The notes under the pieces were generated by a model, which made no database searches, was not told the DNA's origin, and saw nothing but the letters and a program-made list of their open reading frames with translations. Made by a program: the position numbers and the translations under genes. A stretch of 64,000 nucleotides of DNA, from NCBI GenBank assembly GCA_963514095.1, contig OY741268.1, positions 3,122,001 through 3,186,000 on the forward strand, in the 5' to 3' direction. How positions within the stretch are numbered: position 1 is the stretch's first letter; each line of letters opens with the position of its first letter. Shown here one piece after another: positions 21,596 to 33,658 of this stretch. Origin of the DNA: Eutrigla gurnardus (taxonomy: Eukaryota > Chordata > Actinopteri > Perciformes > Triglidae).

Positions 21596-22562
21596 TCTTG
21601 ACAAAATAAAACTATAAAAAGAAAAGTGTAAAAGTGTTCCATGACATGGACGAGTGATTGACATATAGGATGCTGATGCAGACTGACATGCAACATGCAC
21701 ATGGTTTTGCTGCTGCACATCCGATGATGCTGTAGAACCATGGAGGAGAATGAGTCGTGGAGGTGGCAGCCTGCCCACTTATCTCCCCACTGCAGCCACT
21801 TGCAAACAGTCACACCCAACTGTCACACTATCCCACTACAGAGCACTTTAGTTAGGTTAGCATTGAGCACTGTCCACTTCCAACACTCTGCCTCTGCATC
21901 TGTTTAAGCACTTCCAATTATTCCCACAATCATTATTCAGAGCTGCCCCTGTGTGTGTGTGTGCTTGCACATGCGCGTGTGCATGAAGGGTCACCAAACA
22001 CAACACGGTTGTAATTGTGCTTTCATATTGTTTCTAATTCGGTGACATGCACATATTCATACACCCACCTACACACACAGACACACACATATGCATGTTG
22101 ATTTGTGCGGGCAGCAGCACGCCTGCAGTGCCATGGATCGATACTGTTTAAAGCAGTGCTGTGCACAGGCAGGAGGGCGAGGTGAGTGCAGTGCGAGTGT
22201 GCTCTAAAATGCCACAGGCCTAATTAAGGATTACTCTGGATGAAGTCCTTTGGTTTAAAAAGGCAGAGAATGGGCCCCGTGAGGTTTCCACGATAAAATG
22301 GCTCCCTAGTGGATCTTTAGCTGGCTCTGATTTAGGAAGACAAGAGTGCAACTAAACCCACACTCTCTCAACACAACAGACTACAGTAGGGCCGGCAAAT
22401 AGTGCCCCTGGGTCGAATCCTGCATTATTTCAGAAATTTACATTGGCTATAAAAATAATAATATGAAGCTCATTTAAATACCAATGAAACTGATATGAGT
22501 TCTATCTACTGGTAATAATCAGTCCCCTGTGGGTTAGTCCTCACTGGTGAGGAAAATTGAAT
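21596..22562. other. No gene recognised
   Basis: Contains short CA/TG-rich patches near 21950 and 22075; no coding signal. Confidence 0.4.
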
Positions 22563-22564
22563 TA

Positions 22565-23809
22565 CAGTTTTTCTCAGTCACTTTGGTGCTTTTCTCAGAT
22601 CAGAATGAAAATTCTCAGAACTATTAGTTCAACCTCCACAACATTTAGTCATTTGTGCACATCATAGTAGCCATTTCTCCGTCCTCTGAACAAATTGCAA
22701 ATGCTTTTGGACATGTATCAATTGCTTTCATACAATTCTCTGCTGTTTTATAACATTATCATTTGCTTATGTCATGTCAGTCAAAATGAACTATACTTAT
22801 GGATGCTGAATAGTCGTTCCCAATAAAACTAATAGTCTTCATTTCATTGCTTGAGTCATTACATACAAAATTCTTGAACTAGTTATCAAATTCTGTCAAG
22901 CAAATTTTATACCTTTCTTTATCATTTTTTCCTTGAAATGTCTCCTAAATTGAACAATTGCTATCAGGTGAACTTCAGCTTTCACTCACGAGGAGGTGTG
23001 TGAAGTATTAGTTGTAACCAATGACAAGCTACTTGTTCACAGTCACTCAGGGATGAATCCCATGAACCCTCACTTGGCAAGTATATATGAACCGAGCAGG
23101 ACATAGTGTGGACCATTTCTACAAAACAGAGGAAGAGGGAGAAGAGGCCAAATACATCGGCAGATTCCTAATGAAATTAGGGCTACAGTTGTGGACCATG
23201 TTGTCAATCACTGTCTCACAATGGCTAAGGCTCGTCGGAGGGTGCAACCAAATGTTGGAAGAACCACTGTGAATTGAAGCTCTACCAAAAAGTTTCTTGT
23301 TTGGTCTAAATAAGTGACTGTAGTGTATTTTTCTTTTGCACAATGCTGTCAAATTACAAAGAGCAGATACAGTAAAAATGCAAAACGTACGTATTCAGTG
23401 TCTTGTACTCACTTACTCCCCTAACTACAGCAATGTGTAACTTTACTATAGTTTTCAAATGGCTGTATAAGTGCTGTCTTGATCATTTTCAGGTAGCGTC
23501 ACCGAGTTCTGACCTTTTTTTTGCATTAGAAAACATTGAGAGAATAAACTGTCATAATGAAAACATGACAAAGCCATTTGACTATCTTGTTCATAAACGA
23601 TGGTTTCAAAACTTTCATTTTGATGACACTGGCAGTTTCACTGACATGAATACTTGCTTTGGAGGAATGGCCTATCCATTTTGAGCAAGTGACGTGATTT
23701 TGCAGGTTATCCACTAGGTTTTGCAGTTTGCACTAATTGTTTTGATGAAACTGCTGTGCAAATGTTAATAGTGATGTGAGAAAAGCACCAAAGCGACTGA
23801 GAAAAACTG
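22565..23809 (+). mobile_element. Tc1/mariner deletion derivative
   Basis: Terminal inverted repeats CAGTTTTTCTCAGTCACTTT at 22565 and its near-complement ending at 23809 extend at least 33 bp with one mismatch and are flanked by TA (22563-22564, 23810-23811). At 1,245 bp the element is too short to encode a whole transposase and retains only an N-terminal part. Confidence 0.9.
23131..23277 (+). pseudogene. Transposase N-terminal remnant
   Basis: The frame reads EIRATVVDHVVNHCLTMAKA then RRRVQPNVGRTTVN before a stop at 23275-23277. This is the first helix-turn-helix of a Tc1/mariner transposase preceded by Arg/Gly-rich sequence. The catalytic DDE domain is missing. Confidence 0.7.
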
Positions 23810-23811
23810 TA

Positions 23812-24114
23812 ATTGAACATTTAATTTTAATTAAACAAAAATATGTATTTCTAACCCAACTTCATCGTAGGTAATTTCACCAAAAGAAATGTCTATCTCA
23901 CAAGAGTATATACTGCTGTAGCAGCTAAAGCAACACTTTCACCAGACACAATGGTTCATTCAACCAACTGCATAAATAATAATACTGTAGCCATACAGAT
24001 TAAAGGTGACCAGTGACCTTGCTATTCCTCACAAGGAATCAGCAGGGAGATAGAGTGACAATGACTGTATGAATAAATAAATATATACGTGTGTACACGT
24101 ATATATTTGGCTTC
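23812..24114. other. No gene recognised
   Basis: Nothing supportable. Confidence 0.4.
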
Positions 24115-24290
24115 AGAAGTTCTATGTTGATATTGTGACGTGCAAAACCGAAAAGTGCCTTCAGGACTTGCTCCACAATAACAACAACCTACTTGGAAAG
24201 GTAGGACATTTACTGCCTTTCTGCCAACATCATGCCCTCACTTGAAGTAATGCCCTGTGATGGCCGGGAATTGAACCCGCGTGTATTCTA
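24115..24290 (-). repeat. Isolated fragment of the tRNA-array unit, with a tRNA-Gly 3' half
   Basis: The block from TGATATTGTGACGTGC to GAACCCGCGTGTATTC matches the segment that precedes each tRNA-Gly in the 48-51 kb array (for example 49820-49990). The tRNA part (about 24256-24290, minus) covers only the acceptor and T arm, then diverges. It shows that the array unit has spread at least 24 kb away. Confidence 0.7.
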
Positions 24291-24723
24291 GTCCTTAACT
24301 CTCTTAAAGTCCCAGTCGGCAACATTTTTTTGATTATATTCACTGAAGCTGACACTCTGCTCCGATAGAACAACATAAATCATCCAGTTTTAGAAAAAAA
24401 AACGCACCTCTACGTGCACATAGAGCCTGTTGTTTGTTTTGCAAAAATCAACAGCGCCCGGATCATCCTGTCCAATCAGCACGCAGGGCTGTGTTCGTGC
24501 ACACAGAGCCCCTCCCCCCTCAGGACGTTCCACTATCACAGGAGGGAAGTAGCAACAAGCTTCTAATTCCTCGGTTAAAGACCGAGGAATGAGGAGGTCC
24601 AAAACAACCAAGGAAAAAGAAAACACCAGTAGAAAGGAAGGAAAAAAAGAAAGATTGCGACGGTGCCCGTGATAAAACCAGAGTCAACATCAGACCTGCG
24701 TTTCAAAGGTGGCGTGATCTAAG
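24291..24723. other. No gene recognised
   Basis: Contains a block beginning AAAGTCCCAGTCGGCAACAT that looks like another dispersed repeat, but no boundary could be set. Confidence 0.35.
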
Positions 24724-24805
24724 CAGGGCCGGCCCTGTACATCTGGGGGCCCTAAGCAGGATAAAATTGGGGGCCCTGCCTCACAGTGTATGTACCATCA
24801 AATAT

Positions 24806-25615
24806 TCATAAAACCAGCAAAACCAAATCAGTCCGTAATTGGTCAGACAGATTAGCTGGCCACAGTGCTGGATCGCACGGAGGTGGAGGAGCACAGTTCC
24901 CGGAGTTGGAAGAAATAGAGGAAGAGGATGTTGATTGGTCAGCAGCAGCATCAGTAGTAACCACTGGAGCTGTGGAGAAGTAGAATTTATTTAGCCACTT
25001 GTGTACACACAATTTAATTTTCCAACAGAGATAAACATATTGTGGCAACAAACAAGAAACTTACCAACTGTATGACTGGAACCAGCCACAGGGGATGAGG
25101 ATGTGGCAACATGAGGGTCGAATGATGATGGGCCTGATATGAAATAAGAACATTTACATTTGTTGTTATTAGTTGTTTTTTTTAATTTTGAAGTCTGTTA
25201 GTTTAAACCATTTTTTATCATAACTAATTGATACATAAGGTCAAGTTGATTTATGATTGACCATTATGGTTACCTACCAGAAACATTTTCTCCTGAGCCA
25301 GGTGTTGCTGTAGAGTCATATCCAGCTGCTGTGTGGGACAATTCTAATTTATAAATGGAAAATGCATTACATGCAGAGTAGATCAAAGAGATACATTATA
25401 CAAGGTAATCTCCAAGTACAAGACAACACAGTGAATGATGATGATGATGATTTTAAAAGTTATTTTTTAAATTGGCTAGAGCACAAGTAGCTATCAGTAT
25501 AAAGGTTGCACTGTCAAAAAAGTATTCAAAGTGAAGGCAGGGGGACTCTTACCAGTGCCTCCATCATCTCTGGTTGATACTCCACCACCACCAAAGTATT
25601 TCAGTATTGCTCCAC
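24806..25615 (-). pseudogene. hAT transposase N-terminal exons 2-5
   Basis: Exons are 25553-25615 (GGAILKYFGGGG), 25278-25328, 25065-25133 and 24806-24969. Each has an AG acceptor and, except the last, a GT donor (gtaag or gtagg), and all introns are in phase 1. The last exon ends with CDPALWPANLSDQLRTDLV, which resembles the start of the TTF-type zinc finger of hAT transposases. It then stops close to the 3' terminal repeat, so the dimerisation and RNase-H-like catalytic parts are deleted. The product could at most be a truncated DNA-binding protein. Exon 1 lies far away at 34187-34265. Confidence 0.6.
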
Positions 25616-26339
25616 CTGAGACAGTAAAAATTATTGTTTACAGAAAATAGTGCTATAAATTAATGTACGTCCAGGGGGATAGATTGCACTACTATTTACA
25701 TATGAATTACACTCTTGTGTGTTTTTTTAACACTTAAATACAGTTGATATTCTGACCCTGGCCTGCACAGTATGGAGCTGGGCCCTCATTTATAAAGCTT
25801 GCGTACGCACAAAACGGGGCTGGAAACGTGCGTACGCCACTTTCCACGCAAATGTTGTGATCTATAAAAACCAAACTTGACGGGAAAGTGTGCGTACCCG
25901 TAAGCAAACTCTGAGGCATGCGTACCGGTACGAGCATTCTGGAGACTGGAAGGGAATCAGCAGTAAACGTGAGAAGAACTATATATTTTTGATGACTCGC
26001 ACACATTTAATTACACTCCATATCATACGTTAGATCTGCGTTATCATGATGAACTCCAGCAATGTTTTTGACGCTTTTAATGAGTGATAGTTTTTTTCAT
26101 ATTAACACCTTCTTTTAAAATCTGACTTGTATCTTAAATCAAAATCATTTTGAAATATTGAATCAGCGCTGTCACCGCAGGAGGAGGAGACGGCCCAATT
26201 GCATGTAATACAGTAATACCTTCCATTAGATCACTGCAGAACACAGTGGGAATAACTAAGCATTCTCCTTATTTATGTGCATATATCATCAACACACATA
26301 CAAACAGCCATTAAGCCATCGTATAATTGTTACACTTTA

Positions 26340-26576
26340 TCCTCGTTTTTAAACCACCAGAGCGCAGAGGAAATGCGCTATAATGAGTGGCACGCTCGTG
26401 CGCGCTCAGTCGTGGAGCGTGGAGAGCGCAACTTTACCGAACTTCAAGAGGCAGAATCTACCACCCGGCAAAGGTGGTAGAGACCCCAGCATGATGAGCC
26501 CGAGCCACGGCCCCGTGCCCGACTGGAGGGGTATCAACAGGGCGCAAGAATCCGTGAGGATGTCATGCTGCGTTTG
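26340..26576 (+). pseudogene. Harbinger transposase C-terminal remnant
   Basis: The plus-strand frame reads EMRYNEWHARARSVVERGER, which resembles the YN-x-x-H-x-x-TR-x-VVER signature in the C-terminal part of HARBI1-type nucleases. It then jumps, through a presumed deletion, to an acidic/proline C-terminus (DEPEPRPRA...GARIREDVMLRL) in the next frame. No catalytic part is present. Confidence 0.45.
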
Positions 26577-26621
26577 TAAGATAAGGAAGACAACAATCAA
26601 TGTTCATTGTAAACGTATTAT

Positions 26622-26870
26622 TTTATTAATCACAGTGCGCGTTTGCCGTAGCTCATCTGCAACGTTGTTGATGGCGGTGATTGTGTCTCGCTGAAGTTGC
26701 AGGACGGCATCAGTGAGCACCCGACCGCTTGATGTGCCATGCGTCCGGGGTGCACTGCTGCTTTGCGCCGGTGTTGTGCCAGTGTAGGTATCCCCGACAG
26801 AAATTGTTTCCCCTGGCTGCGGGAGCTACTTCCTCTGTCTATTTTGAGGGGGGGATACAAATTCTGGCAG
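26622..26870 (-). pseudogene. Harbinger ORF2 (Myb-like/NAIF1-like) C-terminal remnant
   Basis: On minus the frame ends with VLTDAVLQLQRDTITAINNV followed by ADELRQTRTV, a coiled-coil tail like that of the Myb/SANT accessory protein encoded by Harbinger elements, which helps carry the transposase to the nucleus and DNA. Its 3' end faces the transposase remnant, the usual convergent layout. The Myb domain itself is missing. Confidence 0.5.
26768..26822 (-). repeat. Inverted duplicate of 27288-27342
   Basis: A 55 bp block containing GGGGAAACAATTTCTGTCGG occurs on minus here and on plus at 27288-27342, essentially identical. Confidence 0.85.
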
Positions 26871-27287
26871 ACAGGTAAACGTCTGAAATAATCTGTTTCC
26901 CCCCATAACTTTCGGTGTATAAGAGAAGAAACTTGCTCATAATCCCAGAGGTTATAGAGTAGTATCTAAAGAACACACAAAATAAATCATTTGATGCTCA
27001 GACTTCATCTGTCTACTATAGTACATTTCGAGTGAAGTAGCCTAAATAGACGTAAATGAAGCCAGAAAACAATCACAGTGGTCTTGATTTTGGATATTGA
27101 CGTATATTTAGTTCGACAAATTCCATACCAGGACTTGAATTACAGCGTGTTATATGTCAAATCACATGAGGAAATGATTACCTTCGTTTTGCCGTTCAGT
27201 ACTAGTACGACGTTACGACATACAAAAGAATAAAATCATAACGCTGTTGCTCCGCCTTCAGGCTTCCGCCTGAATGAATGCGCACTA

Positions 27288-27508
27288 CCGCAGCCAGGGG
27301 AAACAATTTCTGTCGGGGATACCTACACTGGCACAACACCGGACCCGAACGCTGTGCCGAGGGCCCGTCACCGTCACCCTCCTCACATCACCCTCCTCAC
27401 GTCACCCTCCTCACCATCACTCTCCTCTACGCCCAACGCTGCAGACTCTGGAAGGACAAAAACTATTGAACGTTTTGTTTTGTATACAATAAAAGTTTAA
27501 AATCTGTT
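27288..27508 (+). repeat. Second, inverted copy of the ORF2 tail with poly(A) signal
   Basis: Starts with the 55 bp block shared with 26768-26822, continues through a (CTCACATCACCCTC)n-like stretch and ends with CAATAAAAGTTTAAAATCTG. The last 80 bp (27429-27508) recur on minus at 28127-28205, outside the right end of Harbinger element 1. These look like pieces of one ORF2 3' end that were duplicated and inverted. Confidence 0.7.
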
Positions 27509-28126
27509 CACCCTTATCCCTCTGGTCTCAGTCGCGTCTGTGTCTCCCTCCTTTTCAGACACAATCCCCGTCAAAGTCACATCAAAATCAAACTTCCTCA
27601 AATACTCTAGCAATACATTAGATCCATGTTAGGAGCAGAAAGATGTCATTTACCTTCAGATCACCGTCCGCTCCGTCCCACTGACGCCGTTGACTGCAGC
27701 AGCAATGTGTTGCCACTCGCACTGCGTCTTTTTCTTCGTGATCCCGCTGCTGTGACCACTAAATTAAATTATTGTCCGGGCCTCCACCTCCCAAACAAGT
27801 GTCTCTTTCTCCATTTCTGAAAAGTTACGTTTCTTCGCTTTTTCCTGACCTGTCACCGTGATTCACCACACGGAAACGATTACATGCCGGCTCATTAACA
27901 TAGTAAAATGTGGGCGTGTACAGGGCGGGATTCAGGTATGCACACTTGTAGGTGATCCTGTGATTTATAAAGGGAACATTGCGTACAGCTTGCGTGCGCA
28001 CAGTTTTATAAATCAGATTTTTTTTTGGCGCACGCAAACTTTGGCTTTTTGGCATACGTACACTTTTAGTAAGGATCCTACGCACAGTTTTATAAATGAG
28101 GGCCCAGGGACCAGAGGTATACGGGT

Positions 28127-28205
28127 GAATAGATTTTAAACTTTTATTGTATATAAAACAAAACGTTAAATAGTTTTTGTCCTTCCAGAGTCTGCAGCGT
28201 TGGGC
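28127..28205 (-). repeat. ORF2 3' tail, copy inverted relative to 27429-27508
   Basis: Reverse complement of 27429-27508 with a handful of mismatches, including the CAATAAAAG signal. Confidence 0.85.
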
Positions 28206-28218
28206 TCAGAGGAGGGTT

Positions 28219-31200
28219 TTTTTTTTTTAAACTTTGTTTATTAAGGTTTTTTCACAATAAAACACATACATACAGGAACACTCAGAACAGAGTCCCCACC
28301 CCATGAAATGAAAATAAATGAAAACATAAATAATTAGTAATAATAACGATAAAAAAAAAAAAAAAAAACAGATGAGTAAATCTAAGACAATGTATGTTAG
28401 GCATGTCATAATAAGGGACATATTAACAAGAAAAGGAAAGAATATTACAGAAAAACAAGAAAACAAAAAACATTAAGTACAGTACATACAGGATAGTATT
28501 TAAGCGGGTTGTCATCTGGACACAATGAAGTCAGTGGTTGTCCTAATTAACTTGATTCATCCAGCTGTGATTTCTCTTCCACATATCTCAGAAAGGGTTG
28601 CCAAATCTTATTGAATTTACCAGTTGAACCTCTAAGCGTGTATTTTATTTTTTCCAATTTCATATAATATAAAATATTTCTGATCCAAAGTGTGTGGGAT
28701 GGAGGGATGGCATCTTTCCATTTCAGAAGGATTAAGCGACGGGCGAGCAGGGTACAGAAATCCAGAAAGTGGGAGTTATTTAGGCCGTAAATACTGGACG
28801 GCACTCCAAAGAGAGCTATGATGGGGCAGGGAGATATAGACATCTCCAGGACCTCAGAGAGTGTATTAAACACCAAAGTCCAGTAGGTCGTCAGCTTGAA
28901 GCAGCTCCAGAACGTGTGTATATATGAGGATGGGGTCATTTTACAACGGTTGCACGCTGGATCTATGTCTGGGAATTTCTCTGATAACTTCTCTTTGGTC
29001 CAGTGAGCTCGATGTAATATTTTGCATTGTATTAGTCCATGCCTTGCACAGATAGAGGAGGTGTGGACTTTTTTTTAAAATTGCATCCCAAGTTTCATTA
29101 AGTATGGTCTCACCTAAATCCTGCTCCCATCTATGTTTAATGGTGTCAAGGGATACGTTTTTTTGGGACGAAAGTGCACTATATAGGTTAGATATTATAC
29201 CTTTAAATGACTGCACAGGTGCCAAAAGAGAGTCTATATCAGAGCTCGGGGGACGTTCTGGGAAATGAGGCAGCTGTTTGCGGATGAAATCACGCAATTG
29301 TAAGTATTGAAAGAACTGTGTATGCGGAATAAGAAATTTAGTGCGCAATTGTTGAAAGGAGGCAAAGGAGCCGTCTATGAAGAGGTCCTGCTGTGTGCGC
29401 AGCCCTCTGTTTCGCCACTGCAGAAACACACTGTCCTGAAGAGAGGGGGGAAACATGTGATTTGCATGGATAGGGGATCTCAGTGAAAAACTATGCCATC
29501 CGTAGTGCCGGCGGACCTGCTTCCATATTCTAAGTGTTGTTCTGACTATGATATTTCTTGTATAAAGGGCGGTGTCTGAGGCTAGAGGAGCGTGGATTAA
29601 TGCTGACAATGAGGACGGGGCACAGGATCTAGCTTCAAGAGTGCACCATGAGGGGGCGTCAGCACCTGGATCCTCATATAGCCAATGAAGAATAGGTCGA
29701 ATATTAGCAGCCCAATAATACAATTGAAAGTTGGGCAGAGCCATACCACCTAACACCTTTGGACGTTGTAAATAGGCTCTGCTCAATCGTGGACTCTTAT
29801 TATTCCAGATGAAGCTGGATATAAGAGTGTCCAGGCGTTTAAAAAAAGACATGGGAATATATACTGGAAGACATTGAAAAAGATAGCTAAATTTGGGCAA
29901 AACATTCATCTTTATAGCATTTATTCTACCAGCAAGTGACAGATGTAGAGGCATCCAGCGTTTAAAATTCTGCTCTACCTTGGTTACTAGTGGGTTGAAA
30001 TTCTCTTTGAAAAGTCTGCCTATACTGTTTGTAATTTGCACCCCCAAGTATGTGAACTGGTCAAGAGTAACCTTAAAGGGAAATGTGTGGAAAGAGTAAG
30101 AGCGGGCCAGGGAGTTAATAGGGAACACCTCACTTTTCTGAAGGTTTATTTTATACCCTGAGATTTTACCAAAGCTCTCGAGGATGGAGAGGATCCTGGG
30201 CATAGATATGTCCGGGTGTGAAACATACAGAATCATATCATCTGCATAAAGTGAAATTCTTTGCTCTATTCCTTTCCTGAATAAGCCAATCATTGTCGTG
30301 TCCTGTCTTATTGCAATTGCTAAGGGCTCTATGGCCAATGCAAAAAGTAGAGGTGATAGAGGGCAGCCCTGCCTTGTTCCACGAGAAATTGCAAAGTACT
30401 CAGAGTGCATCCCATTGTTACAAACCGAGGCTACTGGCATACTGTATAAAAGTCTGATCCAATTAATAAATTGTTTTCCAAAGCCAAATTTATCCAATAC
30501 CCCCACTCCAGCCTATCGAAGGCCTTCTCAGCATCCATGGACATGATAAGCTCTGGGGTGGTAGGATCTGAATCATGATAAATAATGTTTAAAAGTCGCC
30601 TAATATTAAAAAAAGAAAATCTATTTTTTATAAATCCCGTTTGGTCAGGGGAAATTATCTGGGGTAAGAATTTCTCCAATCTCAATGCTAACACCTTGGC
30701 TAAAATCTTGACATCTACATTCAGTAATGAGATGGGGCGATAAGATTCACAATGATTAGGGTCCTTATTCTTTTTCAGTATCAAGGATATAGATGCCTCT
30801 CTTAGCGTTTGGGGCAGTACACCTAAATCAAGAGACTCGTTATACATGTTTAGCATGTGAGGGATTAGGTGGGTGGAAAATTTCTTGAAAAACTCGGATG
30901 GGAACCCATCCGGCCCCGGACTCTTTCCACTCTGAAGTGTTTTAATAGCCACGTTCAGTTCTTCAGCAGTGATGGGATTTTCTAATATGTTCTTAGACTC
31001 TTCGTTAATAGTGGGCATGTTCAAATTTTGAAAAAAAACGTCAAATGTGGGACAAGAGTCATGCTCAGAGGAGTAAATTGAACTGTTGTAGTCCCTGAAC
31101 ATATCATTTATTATTTTATTGTCATGTGTATAACCATCAGCTGTTTGAATCTTTGTGATAAGTTGTGAGGCAGCCGCTTGTCTAAGTTGATGGGCAAGAA

Positions 31201-32355
31201 TCTTACTGGCTTTGTCACCAAATTCATAGTGTGTATGTCGGGATCTCCAGAGCATATTCTCTGCTTCACTGGTTGATAAAGTGTCAAATTTATTTCTCTC
31301 AAGCAGAAGCTCCTTCAATAAGTCAGGTGAGGGGGAGCTTGAGTATGCCAGTTCTAATTGCAAAATTCGAGCAGTTATGTCTGATAATTTTTGATTAGCT
31401 TGCTTTTTATTATAAGATATATGTGAAATTATCTGTCCTCTCAGGTACGCTTTTAGTGACTCCCACAAAGTTGTACAAGAGATGTCCGGAGAAGAGTTAC
31501 TCTCAACAAAAAATCCTATTTGGTCAGCTACAAAGTGCACAAATTCCTCCTGGGATAATGCAATGGAACTAAGTCTCCAGCGGGGTCTAGGAGTATTGTG
31601 CGCAAACCTAAAAGTAGCTGTGAGGGGGGAATGGTCTGATATGACTATGGCATTGTATAAGCAGGCCTCGACTGAAGAGAGTAAACGATTATCTACTAAA
31701 AAATAGTCGATATGGGAAAATGTCTGATGTACCTGGGAGAAAAAGGAGTAAGACCGAGTGGTGGGGTTCATGCTTCGCCATAGATCTGAAACAGCGTAGT
31801 CTTCAAGAAAATAATTAATCACTTGGGCAGATTTAGATCGATTGGAAGGGTTAGCTGAAGACCTGTCCAAAACTGGATTGAGGCAACAGTTGAAGTCCCC
31901 ACCTAAAATTAAATAGTGGGAGTCTAGATTGGGTAAACTATATAGCAAATCAGAGAAAAAATTATCATTGTCCCAATTGGGTGCATATAGGTTAGCTAGT
32001 ATCACAGGAGTGTTAACAATACAACCTGTAACAATTATGTAGCGGCCCTGAGGATCTGCAATGATGTCTGAAGGGGTGAACTGCAGAGATTTATGGATCA
32101 AAATAGCTGTGCCTCTTGACCGGCTATTAAAGAGAGAATGATATGATTATCCTACCCAGCGCCTGCGTATCTTCATGTGATCAGATTTGTTTAGGTGCGT
32201 TTCCTGCAGGTAGGCAACTTTTACTCCCAAGCTATCAAGATGAGAAAGAACCTTATTTAACTTGGTGGGTTTCCCCAGCCCACGGACATTCCAACTGGCA
32301 AATGTTATTGATGTTCCTGTGGGGCTTAGTAATCTATTAGGTAGTACCATAAAAA
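28219..32355 (-). mobile_element. L1/Tx1-like LINE, 5'-truncated, about 4.1 kb
   Basis: An A-tail (T-run at about 28219-28231 on plus) marks the 3' end. ORF2 runs from the right edge (endonuclease start) to about 28547. No ORF1 is present, so the copy was 5'-truncated at about 32355. It interrupts a Harbinger-type element, which in turn lies in the intron of a hAT element. Confidence 0.8.
28547..32350 (-). pseudogene. L1/Tx1-like ORF2 (endonuclease plus reverse transcriptase)
   Basis: The APE-type endonuclease begins with ASWNVRGLGKPTKLNKVLSH and ETHLNK (32147-32350), continues after a frame break with ILGGDFNCCLNPVLDRS and ends with SDHSPL. The reverse transcriptase follows: GKSPGPDGFPSEFFK, SYRPISLLN, TGFIKNR, DAEKAFDRLEW, RGTRQGCPLSPLLFAL and the active site LYADDMILY. 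The C-terminal region ends with a zinc knuckle (CNRCKMTPSS). Frameshifts lie near 32110-32150, near 30500 (just after the AFDRLEW block) and in an eight-A run at about 29069-29076. Each is a small indel, so the copy is fairly young but dead. Confidence 0.9.
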
Positions 32356-32667
32356 AGAGCTGTCAAGTAATATGTCTCTATGTCTGCACATGGTTTGACT
32401 CCCGCCAAGATCATCTCAGAAAATGTACTTTGCAAAGTATCAGACAATGTGCGGTGTCCCACGCCAGCTTCATGGCTGGCGTACGCACGTTTCTACAGCT
32501 ATTGTTCCTTTGGCGACACTCTGAGGTGATGCTGGGAAACTGTTAATTATGTGAAAACAATTAGTCCTCAGAGTAATGTGCACATCAGAGACACATTAAT
32601 GGACAATTAACACACGTGTTTGCAATCATATGGATGGATATAAAAGCATGCGCAAAGTGATGAAAAA

Positions 32668-33157
32668 ATGGCATTAACAATGGCAGCCTTGGCCTTGTTA
32701 GAAGACATCGCAAACGGTAACATCAGACGTGAGAGGGTGTTTAGAAAACGGGAGGATATGTTAGCAAATGACGACAACTGGCTCGTGAGTCGTTTTAAGT
32801 TGCCGAGGCAAGTGTTACTGGAGCTGTGCGCAGAGCTGCGGCCGGCCCTAGAAAGAAACACAGCCAGGAGCCAGGGGTTGTCCGTGCCCACACAGGTGCT
32901 GACCACTCTGGGGTTTCTGGCAACAGGAGCCTTCCAGAGGGAACTGGCCGACCGGTCAGGAGTGTGCCAGTCCACTCTGAGCCGAGCCATGCCAGCTGTG
33001 TGGGACGGGATCAGAATGTCATCCAGGTACATCAAATTCCCATACAATGCTGTTGAACAGGCCAACATTAAAGCGCAATTTGCAGCAAGAGCCGGTTTCC
33101 CTAATGTAATGCTATGGGACTGTAATGGCTGCCATTAGTCATATCGACGGCAGGCAG
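32668..33157 (+). pseudogene. Harbinger transposase (HARBI1-like) N-terminal part
   Basis: A frame of 156 codons starting MALTMAALALLEDIANG has the usual HARBI1-like N-terminal layout: helical start, FRLP-like block (SRFKLPRQVLLELC), then LTTLGFLATGAFQRELADRS and the helix-turn-helix VCQSTLSRAMPAVWDG. It ends with KAQFAARAGFPNV. Just where the first catalytic Asp block (usually GAIDCTH) should be, the sequence is shifted (LWDCNGCH) and stops at 33136-33138. A GT donor-like site follows at 33158. A TATA-like ATATAAAAG lies at about 32639. The rest of the nuclease is missing. Confidence 0.75.
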
Positions 33158-33658
33158 GTATGTTTCTCACTCCTTTTCTATTCCTGTTGCTATTGTTCAT
33201 TACAAGTTACACATATGGTTCCGTGTGGCACTGTGAGTTTGATATTATCAGCAACAGGACTATTACTGTATACCACCTGGTGCCAATGTTTGATTGTACA
33301 CTGTGATGTGAAATGTAATTAAGCACATGGACTTATGAGTGCTGTTATATGCAGAGTTATATTGTTCACAACTTAATCTATATCACTTTTGATACATCTG
33401 AACGTTGGCGTGGAAAATTACGTACGCCACGTTTTTGTGCGTACGCAACATTGATACATGAGGCCCCAGGTGATTACTGACCCTTTATATTACTGCCTAG
33501 ACTGAAATTTGAACCATAAATGTATTTTGCATGATCCAAAGATATCTAATCAGTCATTAATAAATGGGTGACTGATCCTTCATCCCCTCACAGGCAAACA
33601 GCTGTTATCTTTCCACTGTAAACAGACCTTAAAATAAGCCAGGACATGTTAACTGCAG

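Larger units (their letters stand above)
25780..28105. mobile_element. PIF/Harbinger-type element 1, rearranged
   Basis: Both ends carry GGGCCCTCATTTATAAA (25780 forward, 28105 reverse), with subterminal TGCGTACGCACAAAA-like motifs on both sides, as in teleost Harbinger elements. A 3 bp TWA target duplication is not evident, so one end may have been altered. It contains a transposase C-terminal remnant (plus), a Myb-like ORF2 remnant (minus), and inverted internal duplications (26768-26822 against 27288-27342). Confidence 0.65.
28106..33468 (+). mobile_element. PIF/Harbinger-type element 2, split by a LINE
   Basis: The right end near 33410-33468 carries GTGCGTACGCAACATTGATA then CATGAGGCCCC, a Harbinger-type end. 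A transposase fragment on plus starts at 32668. The left part (28106-28218) contains the ORF2 3' tail on minus. The middle is occupied by the LINE at 28219-32355. The left terminal repeat was not found, so the left limit is inferred from the junction with element 1. Confidence 0.45.

Noticed and set aside
24786..24983. Plus-strand frame of 65 residues
   Set aside because: Antisense to hAT exon 5, which has splice signals and a recognisable DPALWP block.
25777..28108. TWA target duplication for Harbinger element 1
   Set aside because: Flanks (GCT before, AGG after) do not match, so it was not claimed.
32143..32546. Plus-strand frames near the LINE 5' end
   Set aside because: Antisense to the LINE endonuclease start or without motifs.
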